NCBI GenBank assembly: GCA_937125395.1 | Contig: CAKZLI010000071.1 | Span: forward strand, 18,299-82,298 | DNA length: 64,000 bases | DNA from: an uncultured Glaciecola sp. | GTDB taxonomy: Bacteria; Pseudomonadota; Gammaproteobacteria; Enterobacterales; Alteromonadaceae | Reading direction: 5' to 3' | Part shown: positions 1-9,495 of the stretch, piece after piece | Layout of the letters: every line of letters starts with the position of its first letter | How positions within the stretch are numbered: the first letter of the stretch is position 1 | The notes under the pieces: model-generated | Told to the model about the DNA's origin: nothing | The model's input: only the letters and a program-made list of their open reading frames with translations | Database searches by the model: none | Position numbers and translations under genes: made by a program

Positions 1-480
1 TTGAGGGTCAGCGACATAATGGGTCGGTTCACCATTTAAATAAAATTGGGTGTGCTGCTGCGGGTCTACTAACCCAGTAAGTACATCACCACTTTTTATA
101 TCAGGAAAAGCGCTTTCCATTGCCACTAACCATTGCGCTAAATATGCGACATCACGATAGCCAAGATCACGCATTTCATCAATTGAGCGATCTGCAATAT
201 CTCGGCCTTTAAAATCACGTAAATATGCCAGCGATAATGCAAAAGGTTGTTGCGGCGAATATTCTCCGTTTGGTGCGTATAACGTCGCATCATATATATC
301 AAAAAAGTAATAGGTAAAACGACTTTGCCCTAACGTTTTGGCTGAATCGAGTTGTTGCGAGATGAAGGATGGAATACTCGTAGTCGCCATCGCTTGATGA
401 CTGATGCTGACAGCGTACAAACCAATGAACAGCATCAGCCAGCTCAATCTTGATGAATGTGAAATGCGAAGCGTCGTCAT
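1..480 (-). CDS. Chalcone isomerase-like secreted protein (3' end beyond window)
   Basis: The ORF is open from the ATG at 480 to the window edge, giving 160 codons; the track omits it because no stop is present. The ATG follows a good ribosome site (GGAAGAG). The first ~32 residues form a signal peptide with an AMA cleavage site, so the protein is periplasmic. The mature start (SQQLDSAKTLGQSRFTYYFF, then IYDATLYAP) and the later LAQWLVAMESAFPDIKSGD and GLVDP segments resemble the bacterial chalcone-isomerase-like family (CHI_3 type). In bacteria this family has no settled function, and flavonoid chemistry should not be assumed. It is transcribed divergently from the PLP enzyme at 543. The family assignment is from remembered motifs and is moderately sure. 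Confidence 0.7.
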   Translation of the reverse strand, partial: MTTLRISHSSRLSWLMLFIGLYAVSISHQAMATTSIPSFISQQLDSAKTLGQSRFTYYFFDIYDATLYAPNGEYSPQQPFALSLAYLRDFKGRDIADRSIDEMRDLGYRDVAYLAQWLVAMESAFPDIKSGDVLTGLVDPQQHTQFYLNGEPTHYVADPQ

Positions 481-542
481 ACTCTCTTCCTTATTTGTTA
501 TATGTTAATATTTACCCAATAACTCATTGCTTTGATCACTTT

Positions 543-1562
543 ATGCCAACAAATATCCCACAGACTTTGCAGATCCAACTCCCATCGCCCCTTCAGCCCT
601 GTGCCGCTTTAAGCACCGAGAACAGCCAGGTGTGGATCAAAAGAGATGATCAAATCCATCCTATCATATCAGGTAATAAATGGCGTAAGTTGCAAGCCTT
701 CTTCACAACGGATAGAAACGATCACACGAGTTTACCTTCATCGATTGTTAGTTTCGGTGGTGGCCACTCAAACCATTTGCATGCATTAGGTTATATATGT
801 GGACAATTACATATCCCTTTTTATGCCATTATCCGTGGCAACTATGCAGCGAACATGACCCCTTGCTTACACGATTTAACCCAATGGGGGACTAATTTAG
901 TCTGGCACAGCAAATTACAATATCAACGCCGACACGACCCACAATACCTTGCGCAATTGCAACTTGACTATCCAAACGCATTAATCATTCCTGAAGGTGG
1001 ATCCGATGAGCAAGCGCTGAGTGGGGTCGGACAAAGCATTGCCGAAATCGCTCAACAATTATCTGCGCAGCATCTATCGCATCAACCCACTCGGAATTTG
1101 ATTATCCTGCCGGTCGCCACTGGCACCACCTTAGCAGGCATTATCCAAGCACTTCCGACGTATTTGCCCCTACGTAACCCCAAGCACAAATATGACGTCA
1201 TGGGGGTCGCAGTGCTCAAAAGTCACAGCAGCGCACCTAGTGACTATCTTGAAAGTATGACACGTAAGCTATTGGCCACGAATCACTCGGCGGTTTCTGA
1301 CTCACATACACCGGTAAAATGGTGGATTAACCATGCCTATCATATGGGCGGTTATGCCAAAACAAACAGTGATCTCAATGCATTTTGTGCAGCGTTTAGC
1401 GCGCCAGCTAGCGGATCTATTATCACACCCAGCATACCGATTGAGCCAATTTATTCCGGCAAGGCATTTTTTGCATTACACGATATGCTAAATAAGTGTG
1501 CACTTGATGATTATGATAATATAATCATTTTTCATACTGGCGGTTTGCAAGGTGCACGATGA
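543..1562 (+). CDS. D-cysteine desulfhydrase / ACC deaminase family PLP enzyme
   Basis: A 339-residue fold-type II PLP enzyme. SGNKWRKL near residues 43-50 carries the Schiff-base lysine (Lys46). FGGGHSNHLHALG (about 71-83) is the substrate-binding stretch, and LPVATGTTLAG is a phosphate-gripping loop. Family members release sulfide and ammonia from D-cysteine or open 1-aminocyclopropane-1-carboxylate; the substrate cannot be fixed by eye, though D-cysteine desulfhydrase is commoner in gammaproteobacteria. The track's start at 450 runs back into the divergent gene that starts at 480. The ATG at 543 fits the usual family N-terminus and leaves a promoter gap, although its ribosome site is weak. 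It lies 25 bases before the unknown 137-aa gene and may be cotranscribed with it. Confidence 0.8.
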   Translation: MPTNIPQTLQIQLPSPLQPCAALSTENSQVWIKRDDQIHPIISGNKWRKLQAFFTTDRNDHTSLPSSIVSFGGGHSNHLHALGYICGQLHIPFYAIIRGNYAANMTPCLHDLTQWGTNLVWHSKLQYQRRHDPQYLAQLQLDYPNALIIPEGGSDEQALSGVGQSIAEIAQQLSAQHLSHQPTRNLIILPVATGTTLAGIIQALPTYLPLRNPKHKYDVMGVAVLKSHSSAPSDYLESMTRKLLATNHSAVSDSHTPVKWWINHAYHMGGYAKTNSDLNAFCAAFSAPASGSIITPSIPIEPIYSGKAFFALHDMLNKCALDDYDNIIIFHTGGLQGAR

Positions 1563-1587
1563 TGTTATTGAGTAAAAGAGATTAACC

Positions 1588-2001
1588 ATGGCAATTGCTT
1601 ATTCCGAATTACCAACGGGCGTACATACAATGCTGAATACCAGCTTAGCGATGTGCCGTTCATTGTTGCGCAACACATCGAATTTTTATCCGTTTGCCGT
1701 GATCGAAGTGGATGGTATTGTTGAGCCGTTTTTTGTAGATGAATCGTATGATGAAACAGCCGAAGTGCCACTGATTGAATCATTAGATCAACAAATCCAT
1801 TACTACACATTAGATTTGCCAGAAGCGAATTCATTAATCATGTATATAGCCACTGTCGAAAGCGAATCTGAAGAGTTGAGTGATGTGTTGGTGGCTGATA
1901 TTTCACTTAATGATGGCACCTTACACGCTTTTTATTTTCCAGTTACATATGCTGCTGATAATGTCAGTATAGGAGCGCCTTTTACGCTCCACGCTTCTTA
2001 A
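1588..2001 (+). CDS. Uncharacterised 137-aa acidic protein
   Basis: I do not recognise this protein. It starts at an ATG with an upstream AAAGAG. It is acidic (ESESEEL, DESYDET), has no signal peptide, no membrane segment and no cysteine cluster, and looks like a small soluble cytoplasmic protein of mixed alpha/beta type. It sits 25 bases after the PLP enzyme and 73 bases before the carboxynorspermidine synthase, all on the same strand, so it may belong to that transcript. The 89-aa ORF on the opposite strand is its shadow. Function unknown. Confidence 0.7.
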   Translation: MAIAYSELPTGVHTMLNTSLAMCRSLLRNTSNFYPFAVIEVDGIVEPFFVDESYDETAEVPLIESLDQQIHYYTLDLPEANSLIMYIATVESESEELSDVLVADISLNDGTLHAFYFPVTYAADNVSIGAPFTLHAS

Positions 2002-2074
2002 ACACATTTGGCTATTGGCAAAAGACCAACTTTGCTGATAGGATGCGCGAAAATTAACACAGGGTTTATGTATT

Positions 2075-3277
2075 ATGTCTAAAGTATTGATCATTGGTGC
2101 AGGTGGCGTTGCTGCTGTTACCGTTAAAAAATGCGCACGATTAACGGCGCTTTTCTCTGAAATTTACCTGGCTTCACGTACGGTATCAAAATGCGAAGCG
2201 TTACAAGCTGAAGTCGGTATTGACCGCGTCAAAAAAGTCTACGCAGTTGATGCTGATCATGCCCACGAAGTCGAAGCGGTGATCAATGATTGCCAGCCAG
2301 ACTTAGTGGTTAACCTTGCGTTACCTTATCAAGATCTTGCAATCATGGACGCATGTCTAGCCTGTAATGTTGATTACCTTGATACAGCGAATTATGAACC
2401 TAAAGATGTTGCCAAGTTTGAATACTTTTGGCAGTGGGCATATCAAGAGCGCTTCGCCGAAAAAGGCCTGATGGCTTTACTTGGCAGTGGCTTTGATCCC
2501 GGTGTCACTAACGTATATACCGCCTATGCAGCCAAACATTATTTTGACGAAATCCACACCCTAGATATCGTCGATTGCAATGGCGGTGATCACGGTCAAG
2601 CCTTTGCGACAAACTTTAACCCCGAAATTAATATTCGCGAAATTACGCAACGTGGACGCTATTGGCAAGATGGACAGTGGCGAGAGACCGATCCATTGAG
2701 TGTGCGTGAAGACCTGCATTACCAAAATATTGGTACCCGTGCCTCATACTTAATGTATCACGAAGAACTAGAATCGTTGGTTAAGCATTTCCCTACCCTT
2801 ACCCGTGCGCGTTTTTGGATGACCTTTGGTGATGAATACCTGACGCATTTGCGTGTATTAGAAGGGATCGGCATGACCAGTATTGCGCCAATTGATTTTA
2901 ATGGTCAACAAATTGCGCCGTTAGAGTTCTTAAAAGCCGTGCTACCTAACCCAGGTTCACTGGCTGAAGGCTATACCGGCATGACCTGCATCGGCACATA
3001 CATTACAGGTATTAAAGACGGTCAGGAAAAAACTATCTTTATTTATAACAACTGTGAACATGCTGTATGTAATGATGAAGTCGGTGCACAAGCTGTTTCT
3101 TACACAACAGGCGTACCTGCAATGATTGGTGCAGCGTTAATGCTTGATGGTTCTTGGCGCAAAGCGGGTGTGGTTAACATGGAACAAATGGATCCAGACC
3201 CGTTTATGAAAATGCTAAATGAACATGGTTTACCGTGGCATGTCATGGAATGTGACACTAGCCCATTTAGTCAATAA
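2075..3277 (+). CDS. Carboxynorspermidine synthase (saccharopine dehydrogenase family)
   Basis: A 400-residue cytoplasmic oxidoreductase that reductively condenses L-aspartate beta-semialdehyde with 1,3-diaminopropane (or putrescine) to carboxynorspermidine (or carboxyspermidine), using NADPH. The N-terminus shows a Rossmann GxGxxA turn (IIGAGGVAAVTV), followed by the saccharopine-dehydrogenase-like body (GSGFDPGVTNVY, DCNGGDHG). The length is typical for this family in Vibrio and Alteromonadales. The next gene, 24 bases on, encodes the matching decarboxylase nspC, which fixes the role far better than homology to lysine-pathway saccharopine dehydrogenases would. Together they form the carboxy-polyamine route, an alternative to S-adenosylmethionine decarboxylase. 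No diaminobutyrate aminotransferase or decarboxylase gene is visible in the window. Confidence 0.92.
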   Translation: MSKVLIIGAGGVAAVTVKKCARLTALFSEIYLASRTVSKCEALQAEVGIDRVKKVYAVDADHAHEVEAVINDCQPDLVVNLALPYQDLAIMDACLACNVDYLDTANYEPKDVAKFEYFWQWAYQERFAEKGLMALLGSGFDPGVTNVYTAYAAKHYFDEIHTLDIVDCNGGDHGQAFATNFNPEINIREITQRGRYWQDGQWRETDPLSVREDLHYQNIGTRASYLMYHEELESLVKHFPTLTRARFWMTFGDEYLTHLRVLEGIGMTSIAPIDFNGQQIAPLEFLKAVLPNPGSLAEGYTGMTCIGTYITGIKDGQEKTIFIYNNCEHAVCNDEVGAQAVSYTTGVPAMIGAALMLDGSWRKAGVVNMEQMDPDPFMKMLNEHGLPWHVMECDTSPFSQ

Positions 3278-3301
3278 TTCGCGTTAAAGGAAATACACAC
3301 C

Positions 3302-4438
3302 ATGCCACATTGGACCAATAACCCGGCGATCCCGAGTCCTTGTTATGTACTTGAAGAGGCCAAGTTAATTGCTAATCTTGAGTTGATGCAAGACGTGCAA
3401 CAGGCGACGGGTGTCGATATTATTTTGGCCTTAAAAGGCTTTTCGATGTGGTCATGTTTTGCTTTGGTCAGTAAGTACTTACAAGGCGGTACAGCTAGTG
3501 CATTATGGGAAGCGAAGCTAGCAAAACGCATAGGCAAACAAGTTCATGCATTTTCGCCAGCATTCAAAACCACAGAGATGCCAGAAATAGTTCAAGAAGT
3601 GGATCATATTTCATTTAACAGCATCGCGCAGTTTTTACTACACAAAGACGTTTGTGCTCAAGCCAATGTCAGTATGGGATTACGGGTTAATCCTGAACAC
3701 CAAGAAGCGGATACACCGCTATATGATCCTTGCGCCCCTGGCTCTCGCTTGGGGATCACTGCCGCACAACTTGAAGGTCAAGATTTGAGTGACGTTGAGG
3801 GCTTTCATATTCACGCCTTATGCGAGTGTGATTCATATGCCACTGAACGCATGCTAAATGCTATTGACACTCAGTTTTCGCGATATTTTGCGAAGCTAAA
3901 ATGGCTGAATCTTGGTGGTGGTCATTTAATGACACAAGACGGTTATGACGTAGCGCATCTGATCAAGGTACTAAATGATTTTAAAGCTAAATACCCACAT
4001 TTGCATATTGTATTAGAGCCAGGTTCTGCGGTTGCATGGCAGACTGGTCCGTTGATTGCTGAGATTGTCGATATTGTCGAAAACAACGGCCCAATTGCCA
4101 TACTGGATATCTCCGTTACTGCACACATGCCAGATGTACTTGAGATGCCTTACCGGCCGACTATCAAAGACGCGCAGCACGCAGGTGAATTGGCATACAC
4201 ATATCGCCTTGGCGGTAATTCGTGTTTGGCTGGTGATGTGTTGCCTGAATATAGCTTTGCCGAGCCATTGGCAGTTGGTCAGCGCATTGTGTTCGAGGAC
4301 ATGATGCATTACACCATGGTTAAAACTTCATTTTTTAATGGCGTTCAGCACCCTGCAATCGGGATTTTACGCCAAGAGGGTGAATTTGAGCTAGTCCGAG
4401 AATTTACGTATGAGGATTTTTTGGCTCGCTTATCTTAG
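3302..4438 (+). CDS. nspC: Carboxynorspermidine decarboxylase
   Basis: A 378-residue PLP-dependent decarboxylase of the alanine-racemase fold. It removes CO2 from carboxynorspermidine or carboxyspermidine to give norspermidine or spermidine. LALKGFSMW (about 43-50) contains the PLP lysine (Lys45), and HALCECDSY, LGGGH and EPGSAV supply the phosphate-binding and active-site loops. The C-terminal FEDMMHYTMVKTSFFNG is characteristic. A good ribosome site (AAGGA) precedes the ATG. It is cotranscribed with the carboxynorspermidine synthase and ends five bases from the convergent rsmI. Norspermidine influences biofilm formation in Vibrio; whether it does here is unknown. Confidence 0.95.
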   Translation: MPHWTNNPAIPSPCYVLEEAKLIANLELMQDVQQATGVDIILALKGFSMWSCFALVSKYLQGGTASALWEAKLAKRIGKQVHAFSPAFKTTEMPEIVQEVDHISFNSIAQFLLHKDVCAQANVSMGLRVNPEHQEADTPLYDPCAPGSRLGITAAQLEGQDLSDVEGFHIHALCECDSYATERMLNAIDTQFSRYFAKLKWLNLGGGHLMTQDGYDVAHLIKVLNDFKAKYPHLHIVLEPGSAVAWQTGPLIAEIVDIVENNGPIAILDISVTAHMPDVLEMPYRPTIKDAQHAGELAYTYRLGGNSCLAGDVLPEYSFAEPLAVGQRIVFEDMMHYTMVKTSFFNGVQHPAIGILRQEGEFELVREFTYEDFLARLS

Positions 4439-4443
4439 ACCTA

Positions 4444-5274
4444 TTATTCTAGACTCCACTGATACACTGCGTTTTTCTTTAATCCATAATGCTCAGCCAC
4501 AATACCAGCTGCTTTTTTGGGTGGCAATTGAGTCTGCAAACTGCGCATTAATGCCTGCGCTGCCAATGAAATATCACTTGTGTCTTTTTCTGCAGGTCCC
4601 ACCATCAAGACAAATTCACCTTTTTGATGGGCTGGGGATGCCTCGAGCCAAGCAATAATCGTTGATGCATTGCCACTAATAAACGTTTCAAAAGTCTTGC
4701 TGATTTCTTTAGCCATCACGATGGTGATCGTATCGGGTAAGCATTGTTCCATCATTTTCATCGTGTCCAGCACTCGACGTGGCGCTTCATAAAATACACT
4801 CGTACAATATGAGTGCAACAGTGCTTCAATCGCCTGTTGTTTGGCTTGTTGTTTGACCGGTAAAAACCCACGAAAAGTAAATTGGTCAGTGGGCAAACCC
4901 GCACCAGACAGAGCGGTAATGGCTGCACATGGACCTGGTAAGGCAACCACGTTTGCCCCAGCTAAACGACACGCATGCACTAACACATAACCGGGATCGC
5001 TGATTAAAGGGGTGCCCGCATCCGAAATTAACGCAACAGAATGACCTTTTTCTAGCCTTTGGATCACTTTATCTACCATCATCGATTCGTTATGATCATG
5101 CACAGCAAACGTCGGTTTATCGATACTAAAATGCTGTAACAGAATACGACTATGACGGGTATCTTCGCACGCAATCGCATCAACTGATTGTAAGATAGAT
5201 AATGCACGTAATGTAATATCTTGCAGATTACCAATGGGCGTTGGGACGATATACAGACAACCAGGTTGAGACAT
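4444..5274 (-). CDS. rsmI: 16S rRNA 2'-O-ribose C1402 methyltransferase
   Basis: A 276-residue SAM-dependent tetrapyrrole-methylase-fold enzyme that methylates the ribose of C1402 in the 16S decoding centre. The N-terminal VPTPIGNLQDITLRAL, then IACEDTRHS, ISDAGTPLISDPG and ALPGPCAAITALSGAGLP, are the family signatures. The gene is divergent from lpoA across only 48 bases, the same arrangement as in E. coli. The ATG at 5274 sits about 30 bases below a perfect TATAAT on this strand. Confidence 0.96.
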   Translation of the reverse strand: MSQPGCLYIVPTPIGNLQDITLRALSILQSVDAIACEDTRHSRILLQHFSIDKPTFAVHDHNESMMVDKVIQRLEKGHSVALISDAGTPLISDPGYVLVHACRLAGANVVALPGPCAAITALSGAGLPTDQFTFRGFLPVKQQAKQQAIEALLHSYCTSVFYEAPRRVLDTMKMMEQCLPDTITIVMAKEISKTFETFISGNASTIIAWLEASPAHQKGEFVLMVGPAEKDTSDISLAAQALMRSLQTQLPPKKAAGIVAEHYGLKKNAVYQWSLE

Positions 5275-5307
5275 AATGCGAAACTTTTAAAAATACAGTA
5301 TGATGGC

Positions 5308-5315
5308 ATTATACA
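5308..5315. promoter_or_regulatory. Overlapping divergent -10 elements (rsmI / lpoA)
   Basis: The 48-base gap between rsmI and lpoA contains TATAAT on the minus strand (5308-5313) and TATACA on the plus strand (5310-5315), overlapping each other. Neither has a convincing -35 at the expected spacing. Two polymerases could not occupy both sites at once, so the divergent genes would compete. If the plus -10 is used, transcription starts almost at the first lpoA ATG. Inferred from sequence only. Confidence 0.35.
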
Positions 5316-5322
5316 CTGATGT

Positions 5323-7281
5323 ATGACTTTGACTCACTCGTTTTTCATGGATTTAAATGTGACCACTACAATTTCACAATCGACACATTACCGCACACGA
5401 CCAGTGAGGTCTGGTCAATCCTTGCATGCCATTCGATTTTTTACCTATGTAAGCGCCACATTACTTGCATTGTTTACCTTGCTTGGTTGCGGCTCTACCG
5501 GTTCATCACCCGCGGTTCAGCGTCCTGTGCCAAGCACAACTATACCAACAAAGCCGATTAACGATTTTGCGGATTACCTAGAACAAGCACGTGTAGCTGA
5601 GATTAACAATGACTTAACAGCTCGTAATCAATTCTTATTACAAGCGGTAGCAGATGATATTGCCAAGCAACAATGCCACCGTGTCCATCCTGTTCTCACG
5701 CCTATTTATGCACAATTACAAGGTGAACAGTTAGCACAGGCAGCCATATATCGAGCTACTTGTCCACATCCCGAAGATACCTTTGCAGAACGTCTGGCAC
5801 TGTTACAATTACCGACTTATTCTAGCGCATTACAACGACAACAATGGCAACAACAAGCCTTTATACATGAGCAACTCTTTGCTTACCCTGAAGCATTAGA
5901 AGCCCATATCAATAGCCAAGATTATGCCTTAGAGCGTGCTTGGTCGATTGCACAACAGATCCCTGATAAAGCCTTAATACTCAAAGGCAGACAGGACTAT
6001 GATGGCTTTATTCGACTGACTCAGATCCTCAGAAAACATGGTTTAGATCGATATGCGCTGGCTGGCGCCTTAACTCGCTTTCAATATAATTATGTTAATC
6101 ATCCTTTAGTAATTGATTTACCAGCACAAATCATCGCCTTACTGAATGAAACACTTACCGACTCTAAACGCATTGCAGTATTACTCCCTCTAAGTGGACG
6201 TCTACGCAATCAAGCACAACAAATAAAACAAGGGATCCTGGCTGCATACTTAGCTTCCTTAGCGGCACCTAATACCGATAATAACCCATCTCAATCATTG
6301 TATTTTATTGACACAAACAAAACCCAAGACGATGAGTTAACATCGCAAATTGCAACAGCAGATATTATTATTGGTCCGTTATTAAAACCAACATTAGACA
6401 AGGTCATGCAAGCATTATTGCCGCATCAACAATTGCTTGGTCTAAATCGCTTGGACACGCCAACCCTTGACCCGTCAATCGAGACCGTCATTCAAGCAAC
6501 CCCGTCCGAACGCTATTTTTTTGCACTCTCTCCTGAAGACGAAGCACAACAAATCGCACAATATATGTTTACCCAGCAATATCAGCAGCCTATTCTAATC
6601 CATGCCTCGGATCGTGTTGCAACCCGAATGGCTAAGGCTTTTGCTGACACATGGCAACAACTGCAAACCGATGCACAGCTGACAGAGTTAACCTTCACGG
6701 ACAACAAATCAATGCGCAGAGCAATCAGCTCTGCACTTGGGGTTGACCAGAGTAGATCTCGGATCACCACCCTAGAGCGATATTTAGGCCAGGAAATGTT
6801 TAGTGTCACCAGAAACCGTCGAGACATAGATGCATTTGTCGTCTTTGCCAATGCCAAACAGACCGAACTCATTAATCCGATGATAGAGGCGAGTATTAGT
6901 TCTTTTTCGACCAATATCACACCCGTATTTGCAAGCTCACGCAGCTATAACCACAAGCTCAATCAAAACTCGTTACGAGACCTACAGAATGTGATATTTA
7001 CTGATATGCCTTGGCTCATTGATGAGCAAACTAATGGCCCGTTATTAGCGCAATACGACGCCGTGTTCAGTGAAGCATCGACCCCACAAAAACGGTTATT
7101 TGCGTTTGGCTATGATGCCTTTGCTTTAGTCGGTAAAATCACTAAATTACGCTTAGTCAATGGCCTAAACCTAGCCGGGTTAACGGGTATTCTTACGATT
7201 AATGATAAGAATCAAGTGACACGCGCATTACCACGTGCCAAAATAACATCCAGCAAAATTACCCTGCTCAGTGGCCAATAG
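5323..7281 (+). CDS. lpoA: Penicillin-binding protein activator LpoA (outer-membrane lipoprotein)
   Basis: A 652-residue outer-membrane lipoprotein that reaches through the periplasm to activate the class A peptidoglycan synthase PBP1A. A hydrophobic segment ends in a lipobox (TLLGC). The first half of the mature protein is a helical TPR-like region. The second half, from about residue 285 (IAVLLPLSGRLRNQAQQIKQG), is a periplasmic-binding-protein fold. E. coli LpoA is of similar length (678). The start is uncertain: the region before the lipobox is unusually long (~45 residues), and neither the ATG at 5323 nor that at 5347 has a clear ribosome site. The stop overlaps yraN by 11 bases, implying translational coupling. 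Confidence 0.92.
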   Translation: MTLTHSFFMDLNVTTTISQSTHYRTRPVRSGQSLHAIRFFTYVSATLLALFTLLGCGSTGSSPAVQRPVPSTTIPTKPINDFADYLEQARVAEINNDLTARNQFLLQAVADDIAKQQCHRVHPVLTPIYAQLQGEQLAQAAIYRATCPHPEDTFAERLALLQLPTYSSALQRQQWQQQAFIHEQLFAYPEALEAHINSQDYALERAWSIAQQIPDKALILKGRQDYDGFIRLTQILRKHGLDRYALAGALTRFQYNYVNHPLVIDLPAQIIALLNETLTDSKRIAVLLPLSGRLRNQAQQIKQGILAAYLASLAAPNTDNNPSQSLYFIDTNKTQDDELTSQIATADIIIGPLLKPTLDKVMQALLPHQQLLGLNRLDTPTLDPSIETVIQATPSERYFFALSPEDEAQQIAQYMFTQQYQQPILIHASDRVATRMAKAFADTWQQLQTDAQLTELTFTDNKSMRRAISSALGVDQSRSRITTLERYLGQEMFSVTRNRRDIDAFVVFANAKQTELINPMIEASISSFSTNITPVFASSRSYNHKLNQNSLRDLQNVIFTDMPWLIDEQTNGPLLAQYDAVFSEASTPQKRLFAFGYDAFALVGKITKLRLVNGLNLAGLTGILTINDKNQVTRALPRAKITSSKITLLSGQ

Positions 7282-7624
7282 AACTCAATCTTACGAAGTT
7301 GGCTTAGCCGTTGAGCAAAAAGTAAAACGTTATTTAATTCAGCAAGGATTGCTGTTTGTCACCGCAAATTACAGAGCAAAATGCGGTGAAATAGATCTCA
7401 TAATGCGTGATGGTGCATGTTGGGTGTTTATCGAAGTCAAATATCGAGCTAAAGCCAGTCATGGTCAAGCTGCAGAGATGCTTACAGAGATTAAACGCAA
7501 AAAAATCACCCGCGCAATGTACTTGTTTATGGCGCAGAATTCGTTGAACCCACATCATGTGGCCCACCGAATTGACTTAGTCGCGATAGATGGAACATCA
7601 GCCAAATGGCACAAAAGTGTCTAA
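7271..7624 (+). CDS. yraN: YraN family endonuclease-fold protein (UPF0102)
   Basis: A 117-residue member of the UPF0102 family, which has a restriction-endonuclease-like fold. The core CGEIDLIMRDGACWVFIEVKYR shows the E-x-D...E-V-K arrangement of this nuclease fold, preceded by YRAKCGEIDLI as in Holliday-junction-resolvase-like proteins. The biochemical role is not established. It overlaps the end of lpoA by 11 bases and is followed 15 bases later by diaA, matching the conserved lpoA-yraN-diaA-dolP order of gammaproteobacteria. Confidence 0.93.
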   Translation: MANRTQSYEVGLAVEQKVKRYLIQQGLLFVTANYRAKCGEIDLIMRDGACWVFIEVKYRAKASHGQAAEMLTEIKRKKITRAMYLFMAQNSLNPHHVAHRIDLVAIDGTSAKWHKSV

Positions 7625-8227
<603 letters not shown>

Positions 8228-8259
8228 TCAATATGACCGATAATAAGGGATCTGTGTCT

Positions 8260-8850
8260 ATGAAAGCACGCCGCTCTAACTTACTTTCATTCGTATTAAT
8301 TGCAGTGATGACCAGCTCATTGAGTGGCTGTACCGCTGTTGCCATTGGTACGATTGCGACTATCGGTGCTGCCGCTAGCCAAGATCCTCGTTCTCTTGGC
8401 ACCCAGCTTGATGACACCAATGCCGTTGCACGGGTCTCTAACACATTGTCTAACATTGATGGGTTAGATGCCGTATCGAATATAGATATTGAGGTATTTA
8501 ACCGTCAACTGCTACTGACAGGGCGTGTCGATGCGGCTAAATGGCAAACCAAAATCAATGACGCCATTAAACAAGATCCCTATTTACGCAAACATCATAA
8601 TCAAATTCGCGTTGGCTTAACGCCCAGTGCAGCAATACAAGCTAAAGACATTTTGATAGCCAATACCTTACGCGCAAAATACATCGCCAATGATGTGATT
8701 GAATCGAGTCGGATCAATGTTGTCGTTAACGCTGGTGAAGTGTTTTTGATGGGTTTAGTGAACAATCAGCAAGCAACTCAAGCCGTCGAAATCGCCCGTA
8801 ACATTAACAATGTTAAAGGCGTCATCAGAGTATTTGAAATAATTCAGTAA
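8260..8850 (+). CDS. dolP: Division/outer-membrane lipoprotein DolP (two BON domains)
   Basis: A lipoprotein of 196 residues from the ATG at 8260. The signal ends with the lipobox LSGC (SSLSGCTAVAIG). Two BON domains follow, the first around IDGLDAVSNIDIEVFNRQLLLTGRV and the second around SRINVVVNAGEVFLMGLVNN. In E. coli DolP (YraP) binds anionic phospholipid at the division site and supports outer-membrane integrity. I prefer the ATG at 8260 because AAGGGA lies upstream and the signal then has a normal basic start (MKARRSN); the upstream ATG at 8233 has no ribosome site. The gene ends four bases from convergent sspB. Confidence 0.92.
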   Translation: MKARRSNLLSFVLIAVMTSSLSGCTAVAIGTIATIGAAASQDPRSLGTQLDDTNAVARVSNTLSNIDGLDAVSNIDIEVFNRQLLLTGRVDAAKWQTKINDAIKQDPYLRKHHNQIRVGLTPSAAIQAKDILIANTLRAKYIANDVIESSRINVVVNAGEVFLMGLVNNQQATQAVEIARNINNVKGVIRVFEIIQ

Positions 8851-8853
8851 GAT

Positions 8854-9444
8854 TTATTTTACTATCGTAAATGTGGGTTTCTTTGATGGGGCTTTTTTGT
8901 TGTCTCTCGACGATACTGTCGCCTTATCATCGGTCGCTGGGCTATCTGGCCCTTGACCACTAGAGCCTTGGATTAAACCAAACTTTGGCGCTTTGGATTG
9001 ATGTGCTGCACCATTATCTTTGCCAGCATCTCGTATTACATCATCTAAGACACTTTCAGCAATATCCGACATATCTTCATCTGAATCAAACAATACGTCC
9101 TGAGCATCCTCAACAGAGGGGTCTGCAGGGGTAAATACAGTACCTGCACCATTTTCTCTAGCATAAATAGCTAATACAGCACGAGTAGGCATCGAGAGTT
9201 GATGAGGTTTACCACCAAATCGCGCTTGAAAACTAACGCCTTCTGGCGTAATTAACAAATGCATGCAAGCACCTGGGGATACATTCAGAACAATTTGACC
9301 ATCGTTCACATATTGTAAGGGTACTTGCACGTGTTCTGCTGTGGCATCTACGACAAGATGCGGAGTGAGTTCATTATCCACAATCCAATCATAGAATGCC
9401 TTTAGCAAATAAGGTTGATTGGATGTCATTGATAACTCACTCAT
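8854..9444 (-). CDS. sspB: ClpXP protease specificity-enhancing factor SspB
   Basis: A 196-residue adaptor that delivers ssrA-tagged proteins and other substrates to ClpXP. PYLLKAFYDWIVDNELTPHL, then QVPLQYVNDGQIVLN and AVLAIYARENGAG, are the tag-binding domain. A long flexible tail, acidic then lysine/serine-rich, ends in a ClpX-docking motif (TFTIVK, compare LRVVK in E. coli). The tail is about 30 residues longer than in E. coli. The start at 9444 gives the same ten residues before PYLL as E. coli. It lies downstream of sspA in the usual sspA-sspB pair. Confidence 0.94.
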   Translation of the reverse strand: MSELSMTSNQPYLLKAFYDWIVDNELTPHLVVDATAEHVQVPLQYVNDGQIVLNVSPGACMHLLITPEGVSFQARFGGKPHQLSMPTRAVLAIYARENGAGTVFTPADPSVEDAQDVLFDSDEDMSDIAESVLDDVIRDAGKDNGAAHQSKAPKFGLIQGSSGQGPDSPATDDKATVSSRDNKKAPSKKPTFTIVK

Positions 9445-9495
9445 ACCGGATGTATCTCTTTGTCGTGCTGCTGGTCTATTGATTAAAGTATAACC

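Noticed and set aside
450-542. Upstream extension of the D-cysteine desulfhydrase-type ORF
   Set aside because: It overlaps the divergent signal-peptide gene starting at 480 and adds residues not fitting the enzyme family.
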